Notes: generated from the letters alone by a model not told the origin. DNA of 23,591 nucleotides from Stenotrophomonas maltophilia (GCA_002387845.1 DGLB01000068.1:1-23591); one strand, 5' to 3'; positions 1 through 8,439 are shown, counted from the stretch's first letter. Made by a program: numbers and translations.

Positions 1-6
1 GGTCCG

Positions 7-30
7 GTAGGGTCGGTCGCAAGACGACCG
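7..30 (+). repeat. GTAG-headed REP-like hairpin at window edge
   Basis: GTAG at 7-10 is followed by a perfect 6-bp stem, CGGTCG (14-19) and CGACCG (25-30), with a 5-base loop. The following text (about 50-65, taacgcatgacccc) resembles the start of the 102-bp repeats at 20344 and 23433. The head resembles the GTAGAGGCGGTCGC modules at 20301 and 23575. It is therefore probably a diverged member of the same composite repeat family. The left part lies outside the window. Confidence 0.5.
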
Positions 31-218
31 CCGTGAAATTCCCAACATCCGGTAACGCATGACCCCGGATCAACACCGCTTTTGATCTGGCATTTCCCAT
101 GGCCACCGACGCCCTTGCCGCATACAGCACGCACACATCCGTATGCACGGTGCTTACATCCTGTTTCCTAACCTGCGGGTGCAACATCCGATACGCTCAC
201 GAAACAGGAGATCCCCAC

Positions 219-632
219 ATGCAGAAGATTCCCGAAGGCACCCTCATCGTTGTGGCTGATGGCGGTTCCGCCCGCGTGTTCACCAATGTGGGCGATGGCC
301 GCACGCTGCAGCTGCGCCAGGATGATCAACTGCAGGTGCAGGAGGTGAGCGAACAAGGGGTGTCCGGGCAGGGGCCGTCCGGGTCCATGCCCAAGGACAT
401 GAGCATTTCGCAGCTCAATGAAGCCACCTTCGCCAAGCAGCTGGCCGAGCAGCTCAATGCCGAAGCGCTCAACAACCGTTACGCACATCTGATTCTGGTG
501 GCCGACCCGCAGACGCTGGGGCGCATTCGTCCGCAGCTGCACAAAGAGGTTGAATCGCGGTTGCTGTTCGATCTTGCCAAGGATTACACCAACGCACCGC
601 TGGAAGACATCCAGCGCGCACTGGCCGCGTGA
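219..632 (+). CDS. Host attachment family protein (baeRF-like)
   Basis: This 137-residue cytosolic protein starts MQKIPEGTLIVVADGGSARV, the opening typical of the 'protein required for attachment to host cells' family. Members of this family have an eRF1-like (baeRF) fold. The family name comes from plant-associated bacteria, and the biochemical activity is not established. I chose the ATG at 219 because GGAG (207-210) stands at good distance before it and the family begins at this methionine. An upstream in-frame ATG at 99 would add 40 residues that do not resemble the family. The middle (about residues 45-60) is rich in Gln, Gly and Ser and looks like a linker. No signal peptide or membrane segment is seen. 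The thioredoxin gene starts 3 bases after its stop, so the two are probably co-transcribed. Confidence 0.8.
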   Translation: MQKIPEGTLIVVADGGSARVFTNVGDGRTLQLRQDDQLQVQEVSEQGVSGQGPSGSMPKDMSISQLNEATFAKQLAEQLNAEALNNRYAHLILVADPQTLGRIRPQLHKEVESRLLFDLAKDYTNAPLEDIQRALAA

Positions 633-635
633 CGC

Positions 636-977
636 ATGGGTTACGTCAGCCGCTTTGAACACGGTGAGCCCGAGCCGCTGCGCAGTGCGGTGGATGCGCT
701 GCGTGGCTGGCATGTCGTTGAGTTCGGCACGGACTGGTGCGGGCACTGCCAGGCTGCGCAACCTTCCGTGAAAGCATGGGTTGATCAGCACGCGGTGACC
801 CATCACAAAGTCGAAGACGGCAAAGGGCGGCCACTGGGCCGCTCGTTTGCGGTGAAGCTGTGGCCCTCGCTCATTCTGCTGCGTGACGGCGAGGAACAGG
901 CGCGGGTGGTGCGTCCGCATTCCGCCGATGATTTCGCTGCGTTTGATGCCGTAATGACTAAATCTTCCGTGGCGTGA
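636..977 (+). CDS. Thioredoxin family protein with CGHC site
   Basis: This 113-residue thioredoxin-fold protein carries the active site D-W-C-G-H-C at residues 33-38. The C-x-x-C is of the protein disulfide isomerase type (CGHC) rather than the CGPC of classic thioredoxin. A Trp-Pro (in VKLWPSLILL) stands where the fold needs its cis-proline. There is no signal peptide, so it should act in the cytosol as a thiol-disulfide oxidoreductase. The start lies 3 bases after the stop of the upstream gene, which points to one operon with coupled translation. A link between the two proteins (oxidative stress or redox control) is only inferred. The substrate is unknown. Confidence 0.82.
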   Translation: MGYVSRFEHGEPEPLRSAVDALRGWHVVEFGTDWCGHCQAAQPSVKAWVDQHAVTHHKVEDGKGRPLGRSFAVKLWPSLILLRDGEEQARVVRPHSADDFAAFDAVMTKSSVA

Positions 978-989
978 ACGCGGATGCCT

Positions 990-1029
990 GATGCAACACT
1001 GTGATCCGTGAAGGAGGCAGTGTTGCATC
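990..1029. terminator. Perfect 12-bp inverted repeat after the thioredoxin gene
   Basis: GATGCAACACTG (990-1001) and CAGTGTTGCATC (1018-1029) are exact reverse complements around a 16-base loop, starting 13 bases after the thioredoxin stop. The position suits a terminator, but no T-run follows, so intrinsic termination would be weak. It could instead be an operator or the start of the structured proP leader. TACAAT at 1035-1040 just after it is -10-like but has no good -35. Confidence 0.4.
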
Positions 1030-1196
1030 TGGTGTACAATGTGCCGCTTGACCATTGACCCGGGCCGTTGCCCGTCACGGTCGCCCTTCCTGCAGCGCCG
1101 CTGTGTCCACGCGGCCGTCCGGGAACGTCTGTTGAACCCCTCCTGCGCATTTCGCCGCACTTCATGAGGTGGTGCCTTTCCGTGCCGTGCGCGGAA

Positions 1197-1226
1197 CCTC
1201 GGACGCGTGGTGACCACGCTCCGAGG
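1197..1226 (+). promoter_or_regulatory. Hairpin overlapping the proP ribosome binding site
   Basis: CCTCGGACGCGTGG (1197-1210) pairs with CCACGCTCCGAGG (1214-1226), leaving one bulged base and a 3-base loop. The Shine-Dalgarno GAGGAG is at 1223-1228, so the 3' arm covers most of it, and the ATG is at 1235. A stem this GC-rich should hold down translation unless it is opened. Osmotic, thermal or ligand control is inference only, and I do not recognise a named riboswitch here. Confidence 0.5.
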
Positions 1227-1234
1227 AGAAGCAG

Positions 1235-2722
1235 ATGCAGGAACTGCATGCGGCACATGCCCATTTCGGCTGGTTCAAACGCCGTCGACAACTGAAAGTG
1301 GACGAGGTCACCGTGGTGGATCGCCCAATGCTGAAGCGCGCAGTCGGTGCCGCAGCATTGGGCAATGCCATGGAGTGGTTCGATTTCGGTGTGTACGGGT
1401 ATCTCGCAGTCACGCTGGGGCACGTGTTCTTTCCCGCCAGCAACCCCACCGCGCAGCTGATCGCCACGTTTGCCACGTTCACCGTTGCGTTCCTGGTGCG
1501 CCCGCTGGGCGGCATGGTGTTTGGACCGCTGGGTGACCGCTATGGCCGGCAGAAAGTGCTCGCCTTCACCATGATCCTGATGGCGCTGGGCACCTTCAGC
1601 ATCGGTCTGATTCCGTCGTATGAACGCATCGGCTTGTGGGCACCGGCGCTGCTGTTGCTGGCGCGGCTGGTGCAGGGCTTTTCCACCGGCGGCGAGTATG
1701 GCGGTGCGGCGACCTTCATTGCCGAATACTCCACCGACCGCAACCGCGGCCTGATGGGCAGCTGGCTGGAGTTTGGCACGCTGGGTGGTTACATCGCCGG
1801 TGCCGCCACCGTTACCGCCCTGCACATGGCACTGAGCAGCGAACAGATGCTCGACTGGGGCTGGCGTGTGCCGTTCCTGGTGGCCGGGCCGTTGGGCCTG
1901 CTGGGCCTGTACATGCGCATGAAGCTGGAGGAAACACCGGCGTTCAAGGCGTATGCGGAAGAGGCCGACAAGCGCGACCACGAACGTCCGGGCCTTGGCG
2001 AGCTGATGCGCGTGCACTGGCCGCAGCTGCTGAAGTGCGTCGGCCTGGTGCTGGTGTTCAATGTCACCGACTACATGCTGCTGACCTACATGCCCAGCTA
2101 TCTCAGCGTGACCATGGGCTATGCCGAAAGCAAAGGCCTGTTGCTGATCATCCTGGTGATGCTGGTGATGATGCCGTTGAACATCGTCGGTGGCTTGTTC
2201 AGTGACCGGCTGGGGCGTCGTCCGATGATCATCGGGGCCTGCATCGCCCTGTTCGCGCTGGCGGTGCCGTGCCTGCTGCTGGTGGGCAGCGGCCATGACG
2301 GGCTGATTTTCCTGGGCTTGATGCTGCTGGGTATCGCACTGGTCTGCTTCACCAGTTCCATGCCGTCCACGTTGCCGGCGTTGTTCTATACGCCGGTGCG
2401 TTACAGCGCGCTGTCGATTGCCTTCAACATTTCCGTGTCGCTGTTTGGTGGCACCACGCCGTTGGTGACCGCCTGGTTGGTGGAGCGCACCGGTGACCCG
2501 CTGGTGCCGGCGTATTACCTGATGGGCGCGGCGGTGATCGGACTGATCACCATGCTGTTCGTCAATGAAACCGCCAACCTGCCGCTGCGCGGCTCGCCGC
2601 CGGCGGTGGGCAGCGAGGAGGAAGCGCATGCGCTGGTGAAGGGCGACGAGCCGGTCACCGTGGATGCATCGCGGCCGATGTTGCCGCCCACCTTGCTGCC
2701 AGAAGAACCTCGTCCTGCCTGA
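1235..2722 (+). CDS. proP: ProP-like proline/glycine betaine:H+ symporter (MFS, MHS family)
   Basis: This 495-residue, 12-helix major facilitator imports compatible solutes such as proline, glycine betaine or ectoine with protons during osmotic stress, if it works like E. coli ProP. The N-terminus (VTVVDRPMLKRAV, then GNAMEWFDFGVYG) follows the ProP pattern closely. The MFS loop motif G-D-R-Y-G-R-Q (near residues 100-106) and the metabolite:H+ symporter signature QGFSTGGEYGG are both present. The C-terminal tail is short, acidic and proline-rich. It lacks the heptad coiled coil of E. coli ProP, so osmotic set-point control may differ. The start at 1235 has GAGGAG in front. A 257-base leader with two inverted repeats precedes it, and a REP element follows its stop. 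Confidence 0.85.
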   Translation: MQELHAAHAHFGWFKRRRQLKVDEVTVVDRPMLKRAVGAAALGNAMEWFDFGVYGYLAVTLGHVFFPASNPTAQLIATFATFTVAFLVRPLGGMVFGPLGDRYGRQKVLAFTMILMALGTFSIGLIPSYERIGLWAPALLLLARLVQGFSTGGEYGGAATFIAEYSTDRNRGLMGSWLEFGTLGGYIAGAATVTALHMALSSEQMLDWGWRVPFLVAGPLGLLGLYMRMKLEETPAFKAYAEEADKRDHERPGLGELMRVHWPQLLKCVGLVLVFNVTDYMLLTYMPSYLSVTMGYAESKGLLLIILVMLVMMPLNIVGGLFSDRLGRRPMIIGACIALFALAVPCLLLVGSGHDGLIFLGLMLLGIALVCFTSSMPSTLPALFYTPVRYSALSIAFNISVSLFGGTTPLVTAWLVERTGDPLVPAYYLMGAAVIGLITMLFVNETANLPLRGSPPAVGSEEEAHALVKGDEPVTVDASRPMLPPTLLPEEPRPA

Positions 2723-2731
2723 TGCCACACC

Positions 2732-2781
2732 GGTAGCGCCGGCCCACGGACCGCCTGGGCCGGCCAACGGCCGGCGCTACC
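2732..2781. repeat. REP palindrome (GTAGCGCCGGCC type)
   Basis: The outer arms are GGTAGCGCCGGCC (2732-2744) and GGCCGGCGCTACC (2769-2781). Inside is a second perfect hairpin, GCCGGCC-AAC-GGCCGGC. It lies 9 bases after the proP stop. Its right 32 bases (2750-2781) are identical to 15309-15340. It may also act as a 3'-end stabiliser or terminator. Confidence 0.8.
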
Positions 2782-2833
2782 GGGGTTCCGTAACCGGCAA
2801 ACTGCATCGCAACATGCGTGGGCCGGGGCACGG

Positions 2834-2842
2834 TGCTAGGAT
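2834..2842 (+). promoter_or_regulatory. Candidate extended -10 for the mannosidase gene
   Basis: TGCTAGGAT has the TGn extended -10 form and sits 31 bases before the ATG at 2874, predicting a leader of about 25 bases. No convincing -35 box is seen. Similar words (TGNYAGGAT) precede two other genes here, at 6567 and, on the minus strand, at 20105. If used, this site also argues against any start upstream of 2834. Confidence 0.35.
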
Positions 2843-2873
2843 CGGGTTTCCTTCAATCGATCTAAATCACGCC

Positions 2874-5213
2874 ATGGCTAAAGCGGGGGCGGTACGGTGG
2901 GTGGGGCTGGCGGTGGCAGCGATGCTGGCGGGCACGGCAGGCGCGGCTCCGGCCACGGTCGGGGAGCGCGCCTATGCGGCGGTGGATCCCTTCATCGGCA
3001 CGGGCGGGGAAGGGCATACCTACCCGGGTGCCACGGTGCCGTTCGGCATGGTCCAGCTCAGCCCGGACACCCGCATCCAGCCGCGCGAGAAGGCCTATGA
3101 CTGGGCGGCCGGCTATCGCTACGACGACAGCAGCATCGTCGGTTTCTCGCACACGCACTTCTCCGGCAGCGGTCATTCCGACCTGGGCGACGTGCTGGTC
3201 ATGCCCTATACCGGCACGCCCGGCCTGGAACGGGGCGACCCGGAAAAGCCGCGCAGCGGCTATGCGTCGCGCTTCCACCATGACCGCGAAGTGGCCGAGC
3301 CCGGTTACTACGCCGTCACCCTGGACGACTACAAGGTCCGCGCCGAGCTGACGGCAAGCCCGCGTACCGGCGTGCACCGTTACACCTATCCGAAGGGCGA
3401 AGCAGCGAAGGTGCTGCTGGACCTGCGCACCAGTCTGTACGACTACCCGGGCAAGATTCTGTGGTCGCGCGTGCGCATCCGCGACGACGGCACCGTTACC
3501 GGCTTCCGTGAAACCCGTGGCTGGGCTCCGGGGCGCCAGCTATATTTCGCGATGCGCTTCTCGCGCCCGCTGCAGGGCCATGAACTGCACAACACCGAAA
3601 CCGACATTGCCTACAAGGGCTTCCCGCCGCCGGGCCACAACGCTCCTGCGCAGCGCCCGCAGATCGAAGGTCGCCAGCTGGTCGGCACCTTCGATTTCGG
3701 CAAGCTGGATGCACCGCTGGTGGTGAGTGTGGCGATTTCGTCGGTGAGCGAGGCCGGTGCCATTGCCAACCTGGATGCCGAAGCCAAGGACCAGAATTTC
3801 GACCGCGTGCGCGCGCAGGCCCGCAGCCAGTGGCAGCAGGCGCTGTCCGTGCTGGATGCGCAGGGCCCGGAGCATGACCGGCGCAGCCTGTATACCGCGC
3901 TGTACCACAGCCTGCTGGGCCCGACGCTGTTCATGGATGCAGATGGCCAGTACCGCGGCTCGGACAATGCCGTGCACAAGGCCGAGGGCTTCACCCACTA
4001 TTCGACCTTCTCGCTGTGGGACACCTACCGGGCCCTGCATCCGCTGCTGACCCTGGTGCAGCCGGAACAGCGCAGCAGCGACTTCATCAATTCACTGCTG
4101 GCACATCAGCAGCACAGCGCCTACGGCATGCTGCCGGTGTGGTCGTTCCACGGCCAGGAAACCTGGTGCATGATCGGCTATCACGCAGTGCCGGTGATCG
4201 CCGATGCCTACGTGAAGGGCATCCGCGGCTTCGACGCCAACAAGGCGCTGGATGCCATGGTGGCGACGGCGAACTACGGTCCGTATGACGGCATCGCGCA
4301 GTACCGCGAGCTGGGTTGGGTGCCGATCGACGAAGAAGGCGAGGCCGCCAGCAAGACCCTGGAATACGCCTATGACGACTGGACCATCGCGCGCATGGCG
4401 CAGGCGATGGGCCGCACCGACGTGGCAACCACCTTCGATAAGCGCGCGGGCAACTGGCGCAACGCGTTCGATCCGGACACCGGCTTCATGCGCGCGCGCA
4501 AGCGTGACGGCAGCTTCCGCACCCCGTTCGATCCCAGCGCCAGTGGCTATGGCACCGACTACACCGAGGGCAATGCCTGGCAGTATTCGTGGTACGTGCC
4601 GCACGACGTGGCCGGGCTGACTGCCTCGCATGGCGGTGCGGACAAGCTGCTGGCGCGGCTGGACCAGGTCTTCGAGGCCAAGGTGGACCCGTCCATCTTC
4701 GAGCACATGGAAGACATCACCGGGCTGATCGGCTGGTATGCGCACGGCAATGAGCCCAGCCACCACGTGGCCTACCTGTATGCCTACAGCGGCCAGCCGT
4801 GGCGGACCCAGGCCCGTTTGAAGCAGATCATGGACTCGCAGTACGCGGACCGCCCGGATGGGCTGGCGGGCAACGACGACCTGGGCCAGATGTCGGCGTG
4901 GTACGTGTTCACCGCACTGGGCTTCTATCCGGTGGCACCGGGCAGCGCCGAATACATCATCGGTCGCCCGTTCCTGCCCAAGGCCTCGCTCAACCTGCCC
5001 AACGGCAAGACCTTCACGGTCACCGCGGAGGGCGTGGGCAAGGGGCATGACTATGTCGGCTCGGTCACGCTCAACGGCAAGCCGCTGAATCGCACCTTCC
5101 TGCGCCACGCGGAAATCCTCGCCGGCGGCGAACTGCATTTCACCCTGCAGGCCGAGCCCAACAAGGCGTGGCCGGGCCAGAACGCGGAACAGCCGTATTC
5201 GATGTCGAAGTAA
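2874..5213 (+). CDS. GH92 family alpha-1,2-mannosidase, exported
   Basis: This 779-residue glycoside hydrolase trims terminal alpha-mannose from N-glycans or mannans by a calcium-dependent inverting mechanism, as known for GH92. Family marks are DPFIGTGG near residues 38-45, H-F-S-G-S-G-H at 95-101, and G-N-D-D-x-G-Q-M-S-A-W-Y beginning at residue 666. The length is normal for the family. A Sec signal peptide spans about residues 1-25 (basic AKAGAVR, then a hydrophobic run ending AGAA), so it acts in the periplasm or outside. I chose the ATG at 2874 because it gives this signal peptide. An open frame extends upstream to 2664 but would overlap proP and run through the REP. The Shine-Dalgarno is weak. 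No other glycan-degrading gene is adjacent. Confidence 0.88.
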   Translation: MAKAGAVRWVGLAVAAMLAGTAGAAPATVGERAYAAVDPFIGTGGEGHTYPGATVPFGMVQLSPDTRIQPREKAYDWAAGYRYDDSSIVGFSHTHFSGSGHSDLGDVLVMPYTGTPGLERGDPEKPRSGYASRFHHDREVAEPGYYAVTLDDYKVRAELTASPRTGVHRYTYPKGEAAKVLLDLRTSLYDYPGKILWSRVRIRDDGTVTGFRETRGWAPGRQLYFAMRFSRPLQGHELHNTETDIAYKGFPPPGHNAPAQRPQIEGRQLVGTFDFGKLDAPLVVSVAISSVSEAGAIANLDAEAKDQNFDRVRAQARSQWQQALSVLDAQGPEHDRRSLYTALYHSLLGPTLFMDADGQYRGSDNAVHKAEGFTHYSTFSLWDTYRALHPLLTLVQPEQRSSDFINSLLAHQQHSAYGMLPVWSFHGQETWCMIGYHAVPVIADAYVKGIRGFDANKALDAMVATANYGPYDGIAQYRELGWVPIDEEGEAASKTLEYAYDDWTIARMAQAMGRTDVATTFDKRAGNWRNAFDPDTGFMRARKRDGSFRTPFDPSASGYGTDYTEGNAWQYSWYVPHDVAGLTASHGGADKLLARLDQVFEAKVDPSIFEHMEDITGLIGWYAHGNEPSHHVAYLYAYSGQPWRTQARLKQIMDSQYADRPDGLAGNDDLGQMSAWYVFTALGFYPVAPGSAEYIIGRPFLPKASLNLPNGKTFTVTAEGVGKGHDYVGSVTLNGKPLNRTFLRHAEILAGGELHFTLQAEPNKAWPGQNAEQPYSMSK

Positions 5214-5216
5214 ACC

Positions 5217-5243
5217 GAAGCGCCGGGCTTGCCCGGCTGCTTC
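5217..5243. terminator. Bidirectional terminator-like REP hairpin
   Basis: GAAGCGCCGGGC (5217-5228) pairs with GCCCGGCTGCTTC (5231-5243), with one bulged T and a TT loop. It fills the 32-base gap between the convergent mannosidase and efflux genes. The core is the same CCGGGC-TT-GCCCGG as in the SMAG repeats. On the minus strand it is preceded by GTAG, whose TAG is the stop codon of the efflux gene. No long T-run follows. Confidence 0.6.
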
Positions 5244-5245
5244 AC

Positions 5246-6469
5246 CTACCGCATTGCCGTCTTCGGCAGCAACGCCGTAGCCAGCCCCAGCAACGGCAGG
5301 AACGAGGTGAAGTGGTACACCCATACGATGCCATGGGCGTCGGCCAGCTGCCCCAGCCCGGCCGCGCCCATGCCGCCGATGCCGAACATCAGGCCAAACA
5401 TCAGCCCTGACACCAACCCCACGCGCCCCGGCACGGCTTCCTGCGCATACACCACCAGCGCGGCGAACGCCGAGGACATCACCAGCCCGATCGCCACCGC
5501 CAGCACCGCGGTCCAGAACAGATTCGCGTAGGGCAGGGCCAGCGCGAACGGAGCCACGCCCAGGAACGAGATCCAGATCACCGCCTTGCGGCCGATGCGG
5601 TCGCCCACCGGGCCGCCCATGAAAGTGCCCAGCGCCACCGAGGCCAGGAAGATGAAAAGGTAGATCTGGCTCTGCTGCACGCTCAGCCCGAAGCGCTCGA
5701 TCAGGTAGAAGGTGAAGTAGTTGGTGATCGAGGCGATGTAGACAAACTTGGCGAACATCAGCACCGCGATCACGGCGATGGCCTGGATCACCTTGTTGCG
5801 GCCCAGGCCCACGCCCTGCGAACGCGAAAGACTGTTCAAGCTGGCGGTGCGATGGCGGCTGGACCAGCGTCCCAGCCGGAAGAGCACCGCAATCCCGATG
5901 GATGCCACCACCAGGAACCAGCCGATGGCGCGCTGGCCGTGTGGAATCACCACCGCCGCCGCCAGCAGCGGTCCCAGCGCCTGGCCACTGTTGCCGCCGA
6001 CCTGGAAGGTGGACTGCGCGGTACCGAAGCGCCCGCCGGAGGCCATGCGCGCCACCCGTGAGGCTTCCGGGTGGAACGTGGCCGAGCCGATGCCGATCAC
6101 CGCCGCGGCCACCAGCAGCATTTCGTAACTTCCGGCGAGGGCCATCATTGCGATGCCCACGAAGGTGGAGATCATGCCGGCCGGCAGCAGGTAGGGCAGG
6201 GGATGCTTGTCGGTGTACATGCCGATCCACGGCTGCAGCAGCGAGGCGGTGATCTGGTAGACCAGCCCGAGCACGCCGATCTGGCCGAAACTCAGGGCGA
6301 ACTCGGCCTTGAACAGCGGATACACCGCCGGCAGCACCGCCTGGATCATGTCGTTCAGCAGGTGCGCAAGCGCGGCGGCACCGACGATGCGGATGGCAAA
6401 ACCGGACGGAGCCGGTGATGCGGGCTCAGGCAATGGCGCAGAGGCCGGCGTGGAAGATTCGGTGGACAT
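5246..6469 (-). CDS. fsr: Fosmidomycin resistance-type MFS efflux transporter
   Basis: This 407-residue inner-membrane protein with about 12 hydrophobic segments resembles E. coli Fsr (about 406 residues). Fsr pumps out fosmidomycin by proton antiport. Supporting stretches are A-H-L-L-N-D-M near the start of helix 1, F-H-P-E-A-S-R-V-A in the fourth segment region, and GGNSGQALGP after it, all characteristic of this subfamily. The N-terminal 20 residues are Pro/Ala/Ser-rich and soluble. The start at 6469 (MSTESSTP) is preferred; ATG at 6496 would add 9 residues. Neither has a strong Shine-Dalgarno. It ends in a TAG lying in a GTAG palindrome. The natural substrate here is unknown. Confidence 0.83.
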   Translation of the reverse strand: MSTESSTPASAPLPEPASPAPSGFAIRIVGAAALAHLLNDMIQAVLPAVYPLFKAEFALSFGQIGVLGLVYQITASLLQPWIGMYTDKHPLPYLLPAGMISTFVGIAMMALAGSYEMLLVAAAVIGIGSATFHPEASRVARMASGGRFGTAQSTFQVGGNSGQALGPLLAAAVVIPHGQRAIGWFLVVASIGIAVLFRLGRWSSRHRTASLNSLSRSQGVGLGRNKVIQAIAVIAVLMFAKFVYIASITNYFTFYLIERFGLSVQQSQIYLFIFLASVALGTFMGGPVGDRIGRKAVIWISFLGVAPFALALPYANLFWTAVLAVAIGLVMSSAFAALVVYAQEAVPGRVGLVSGLMFGLMFGIGGMGAAGLGQLADAHGIVWVYHFTSFLPLLGLATALLPKTAMR

Positions 6470-6566
6470 GGCGGAACGTCTTGGCAACCCGCACATGGTG
6501 CCACGCCACGCGGGCCATGGCTTTGCACAATTAAACCTAAGGTCTATCCCGCCCTCACGCCGGCTC

Positions 6567-6575
6567 TGGCAGGAT
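6567..6575 (+). promoter_or_regulatory. Weak candidate extended -10 for the DUF2231 operon
   Basis: TGGCAGGAT lies 52 bases before the ATG at 6627 and resembles the words at 2834 and 20105. There is no clear -35. Low confidence. Confidence 0.2.
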
Positions 6576-6626
6576 GAACGGGCTCCCCCCGCTGTTCATG
6601 CGCTTTGTCCACTGCAGGAGACCACC

Positions 6627-7046
6627 ATGGCTTCAACCGTTGTCGCGACCCGACCCTGGGTCATCCATCCGCTGCACGCGGCCTTCCTGGGCGGGGTGTT
6701 CCCGTTCTATCTGGCCACCTTGCTGGCCGACTATGCCTACTGGAGCACCTATCAGATCCAGTGGGCCAACTTTGCAGCCTGGCTGCTGGTCGGCGCGATG
6801 GTGTTGACCACGCTGGCCCTGCTGGCTGGCGTGGTCGGGCTGGTTCGCGGCAGCCGCCGCTTCGCGTATGTCATCGTGCTGGCGATCACCTGGGTGCTGG
6901 GTTTCGTCAACTCGCTGCACCATGCCCGCGATGCCTGGGCGGTGATGCCCGGTGGCCTGGTGATGTCGGTCATTCTGACCCTGTTGGCGCTGGTCGCCAC
7001 GGTGCTTGGCCTGTGCTGCCTGCGCAACGCGGGAGGTGTGCGATGA
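6627..7046 (+). CDS. DUF2231 four-helix membrane protein
   Basis: This 139-residue inner-membrane protein has four hydrophobic segments (about residues 17-38, 46-70, 76-96 and 107-131). The HPLHAAF near the start is typical of DUF2231 proteins. Its function is not established; many relatives sit beside sugar dehydrogenase genes or redox proteins. The start is fixed by GCAGGAG 5-8 bases upstream. The next gene begins inside its stop codon (ATGA, 7043-7046), so the two are translationally coupled. That suggests it helps anchor, or pass electrons from, the PQQ-type dehydrogenase (inference). Confidence 0.75.
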   Translation: MASTVVATRPWVIHPLHAAFLGGVFPFYLATLLADYAYWSTYQIQWANFAAWLLVGAMVLTTLALLAGVVGLVRGSRRFAYVIVLAITWVLGFVNSLHHARDAWAVMPGGLVMSVILTLLALVATVLGLCCLRNAGGVR

Positions 7047-8389
7047 GCCGCGCCTTCAGGATCATCAGTCTGTCCGCGTTGAGCGTGGCCCTGGCCGCGT
7101 GCAGCGGCCAGAAGGCCCCGGACATGGCCCAGTACGGCAATGCGCCGGAGCTGCCAACGCCGCACCGTGGCGTGATGCCGGACATGACCATCGCCCAGCC
7201 CACGGCCTGGGGCGACCAGGTGCCAACGGTGCCAAAGGGCTATTCCATTCGCGCCATCGCCACCGATCTGGCCATTCCGCGCCAGACCCTGGTGCTGCCC
7301 AACGGCGACATCCTGGTTGCCGAGGGACGTGGCGGCAGCGCCAAGCCGCTCAAGCCCAAGGATGTCATTGCCGGCAAGATCAAGGCCAAGGGCAACACCC
7401 AGGTCAAGAGCGGCAACCGTCTGACGCTGTTGCGCGACGCCGACGGTGATGGCGTGTACGAACTGAAGACGGTGTACGCCGACAAGCTCAATGCGCCTTA
7501 CGGGTTGGCGATGATCGGCAATGCCATCTATGTGGCCAACCAGGATGCCCTGGTCCGCTTCGACTACACCGAGGGCGAGACCAAGGCCAGCGCCGCACCG
7601 ACCAAGGTCACCGACCTGCCGTCGGCGATCAACCACCACTGGACCAAGTCGTTGGCCGCCAGTGCCGATGGCCGCCATCTGTACGTGGGCATCGGCTCCA
7701 ACAGCAACGTCAGCGAACGCGGCATGGACGTGGAGGTGGATCGCGCGGTGGTGTGGGAAATCGATGCGCAGACCGGCGCGCACCGTACCTACGTCAGCGG
7801 TATCCGCAATCCGACCGCGCTGGCCGTACAGCCGGGCACCGGCACGGTCTGGGCGGTGGTCAACGAACGCGATGAGATCGGCCCGAACCTGGTGCCGGAT
7901 TATCTGACCTCGTTGAAGGACGGCGGTTTCTACGGCTGGCCCTACAGCTATTGGGGCAAGCACGTGGATACCCGGGTGATGCCGCAGAAGCCGGAGCTGG
8001 TCGCCACCGCGCTGACGCCGGATTACGCACTGGGGTCGCATGTGGCCGCACTCGGCGTGACCTTCTCGTCACCGGTGATGGGCGGCGCGTTTGCCGATGG
8101 CGTGTTCGTCGGTGAGCACGGCAGCTGGAACCGCAATCCGCCCGTGGGCTACAAGGTGGTGTTCGTGCCCTTCAGCAACGGCAAGCCGACCGGTGAGCCG
8201 GTGGACTTCGCAACCGGCTTCCGCGGTGAGGATGGCAAGACCCGTGGGCGTCCGGTGGGCGTGACCCTTGATCCAAAGGGCGCGTTGATTGTGGCCGATG
8301 ACCTGGCCAACACCGTGTGGCGGATCACGCCGGATGTGTCGGTGCAGGCCGCGCCGGTGGCTGAGACGCAGGCACCTGCCGGGGGCTGA
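7043..8389 (+). CDS. PQQ-dependent sorbosone/glucose dehydrogenase-like lipoprotein
   Basis: This 448-residue protein has a lipoprotein signal peptide with lipobox L-A-A-C, the Cys being residue 20, so it should be lipidated and periplasmic. The rest reads as a six-bladed beta-propeller of the soluble glucose/L-sorbosone dehydrogenase family. Marks are N-G-D-I-L-V-A-E, NAPYGLAMIGNAIYVAN, G-I-R-N-P-T, N-E-R-D-E-I-G, FYGWPYSYWG and GEHGSWNR, which are usual for this family. Members oxidise aldose sugars or sugar aldehydes using bound PQQ and pass electrons to the respiratory chain; the substrate here is unknown. The start overlaps the stop of the DUF2231 gene by ATGA. The last codons and the stop lie in a 34-bp imperfect tandem duplication. 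Confidence 0.85.
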   Translation: MSRAFRIISLSALSVALAACSGQKAPDMAQYGNAPELPTPHRGVMPDMTIAQPTAWGDQVPTVPKGYSIRAIATDLAIPRQTLVLPNGDILVAEGRGGSAKPLKPKDVIAGKIKAKGNTQVKSGNRLTLLRDADGDGVYELKTVYADKLNAPYGLAMIGNAIYVANQDALVRFDYTEGETKASAAPTKVTDLPSAINHHWTKSLAASADGRHLYVGIGSNSNVSERGMDVEVDRAVVWEIDAQTGAHRTYVSGIRNPTALAVQPGTGTVWAVVNERDEIGPNLVPDYLTSLKDGGFYGWPYSYWGKHVDTRVMPQKPELVATALTPDYALGSHVAALGVTFSSPVMGGAFADGVFVGEHGSWNRNPPVGYKVVFVPFSNGKPTGEPVDFATGFRGEDGKTRGRPVGVTLDPKGALIVADDLANTVWRITPDVSVQAAPVAETQAPAGG

Positions 8390-8439
8390 CACTGCGCAAA
8401 GGTCGGCACCTGCCGGCGGGCTGACACTGCGGAAAGGCG
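8372..8439 (+). repeat. 34-bp imperfect tandem duplication across a stop codon
   Basis: The block beginning gcacctgccg at 8372 is repeated from 8406 with a one-base insertion and a few substitutions. The first copy contains the last codons and TGA (8387-8389) of the dehydrogenase. The second copy is non-coding and runs into the SMAG repeat. Confidence 0.75.

Noticed and set aside
68..87. GATCAA/TTGATC inverted repeat upstream of the host attachment gene
   Set aside because: Only 6-bp arms with an 8-base loop; expected by chance and not tied to a promoter.
99..218. N-terminal extension of the host attachment protein
   Set aside because: The extra 40 residues do not look like the family, and a good Shine-Dalgarno precedes the ATG at 219.
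803..2767. A 654-codon minus-strand frame opposite proP
   Set aside because: The His/Gln/Arg-rich shadow product has no domain; proP on the plus strand has full family motifs.
4092..6230. A 712-codon minus-strand frame across the mannosidase and efflux genes
   Set aside because: It runs antisense to one real gene and out of frame in the other; no domain is seen.
6535..6543. ACCTAAGGT dyad between the divergent efflux and DUF2231 genes
   Set aside because: Too short to support an operator, although the position would suit one.
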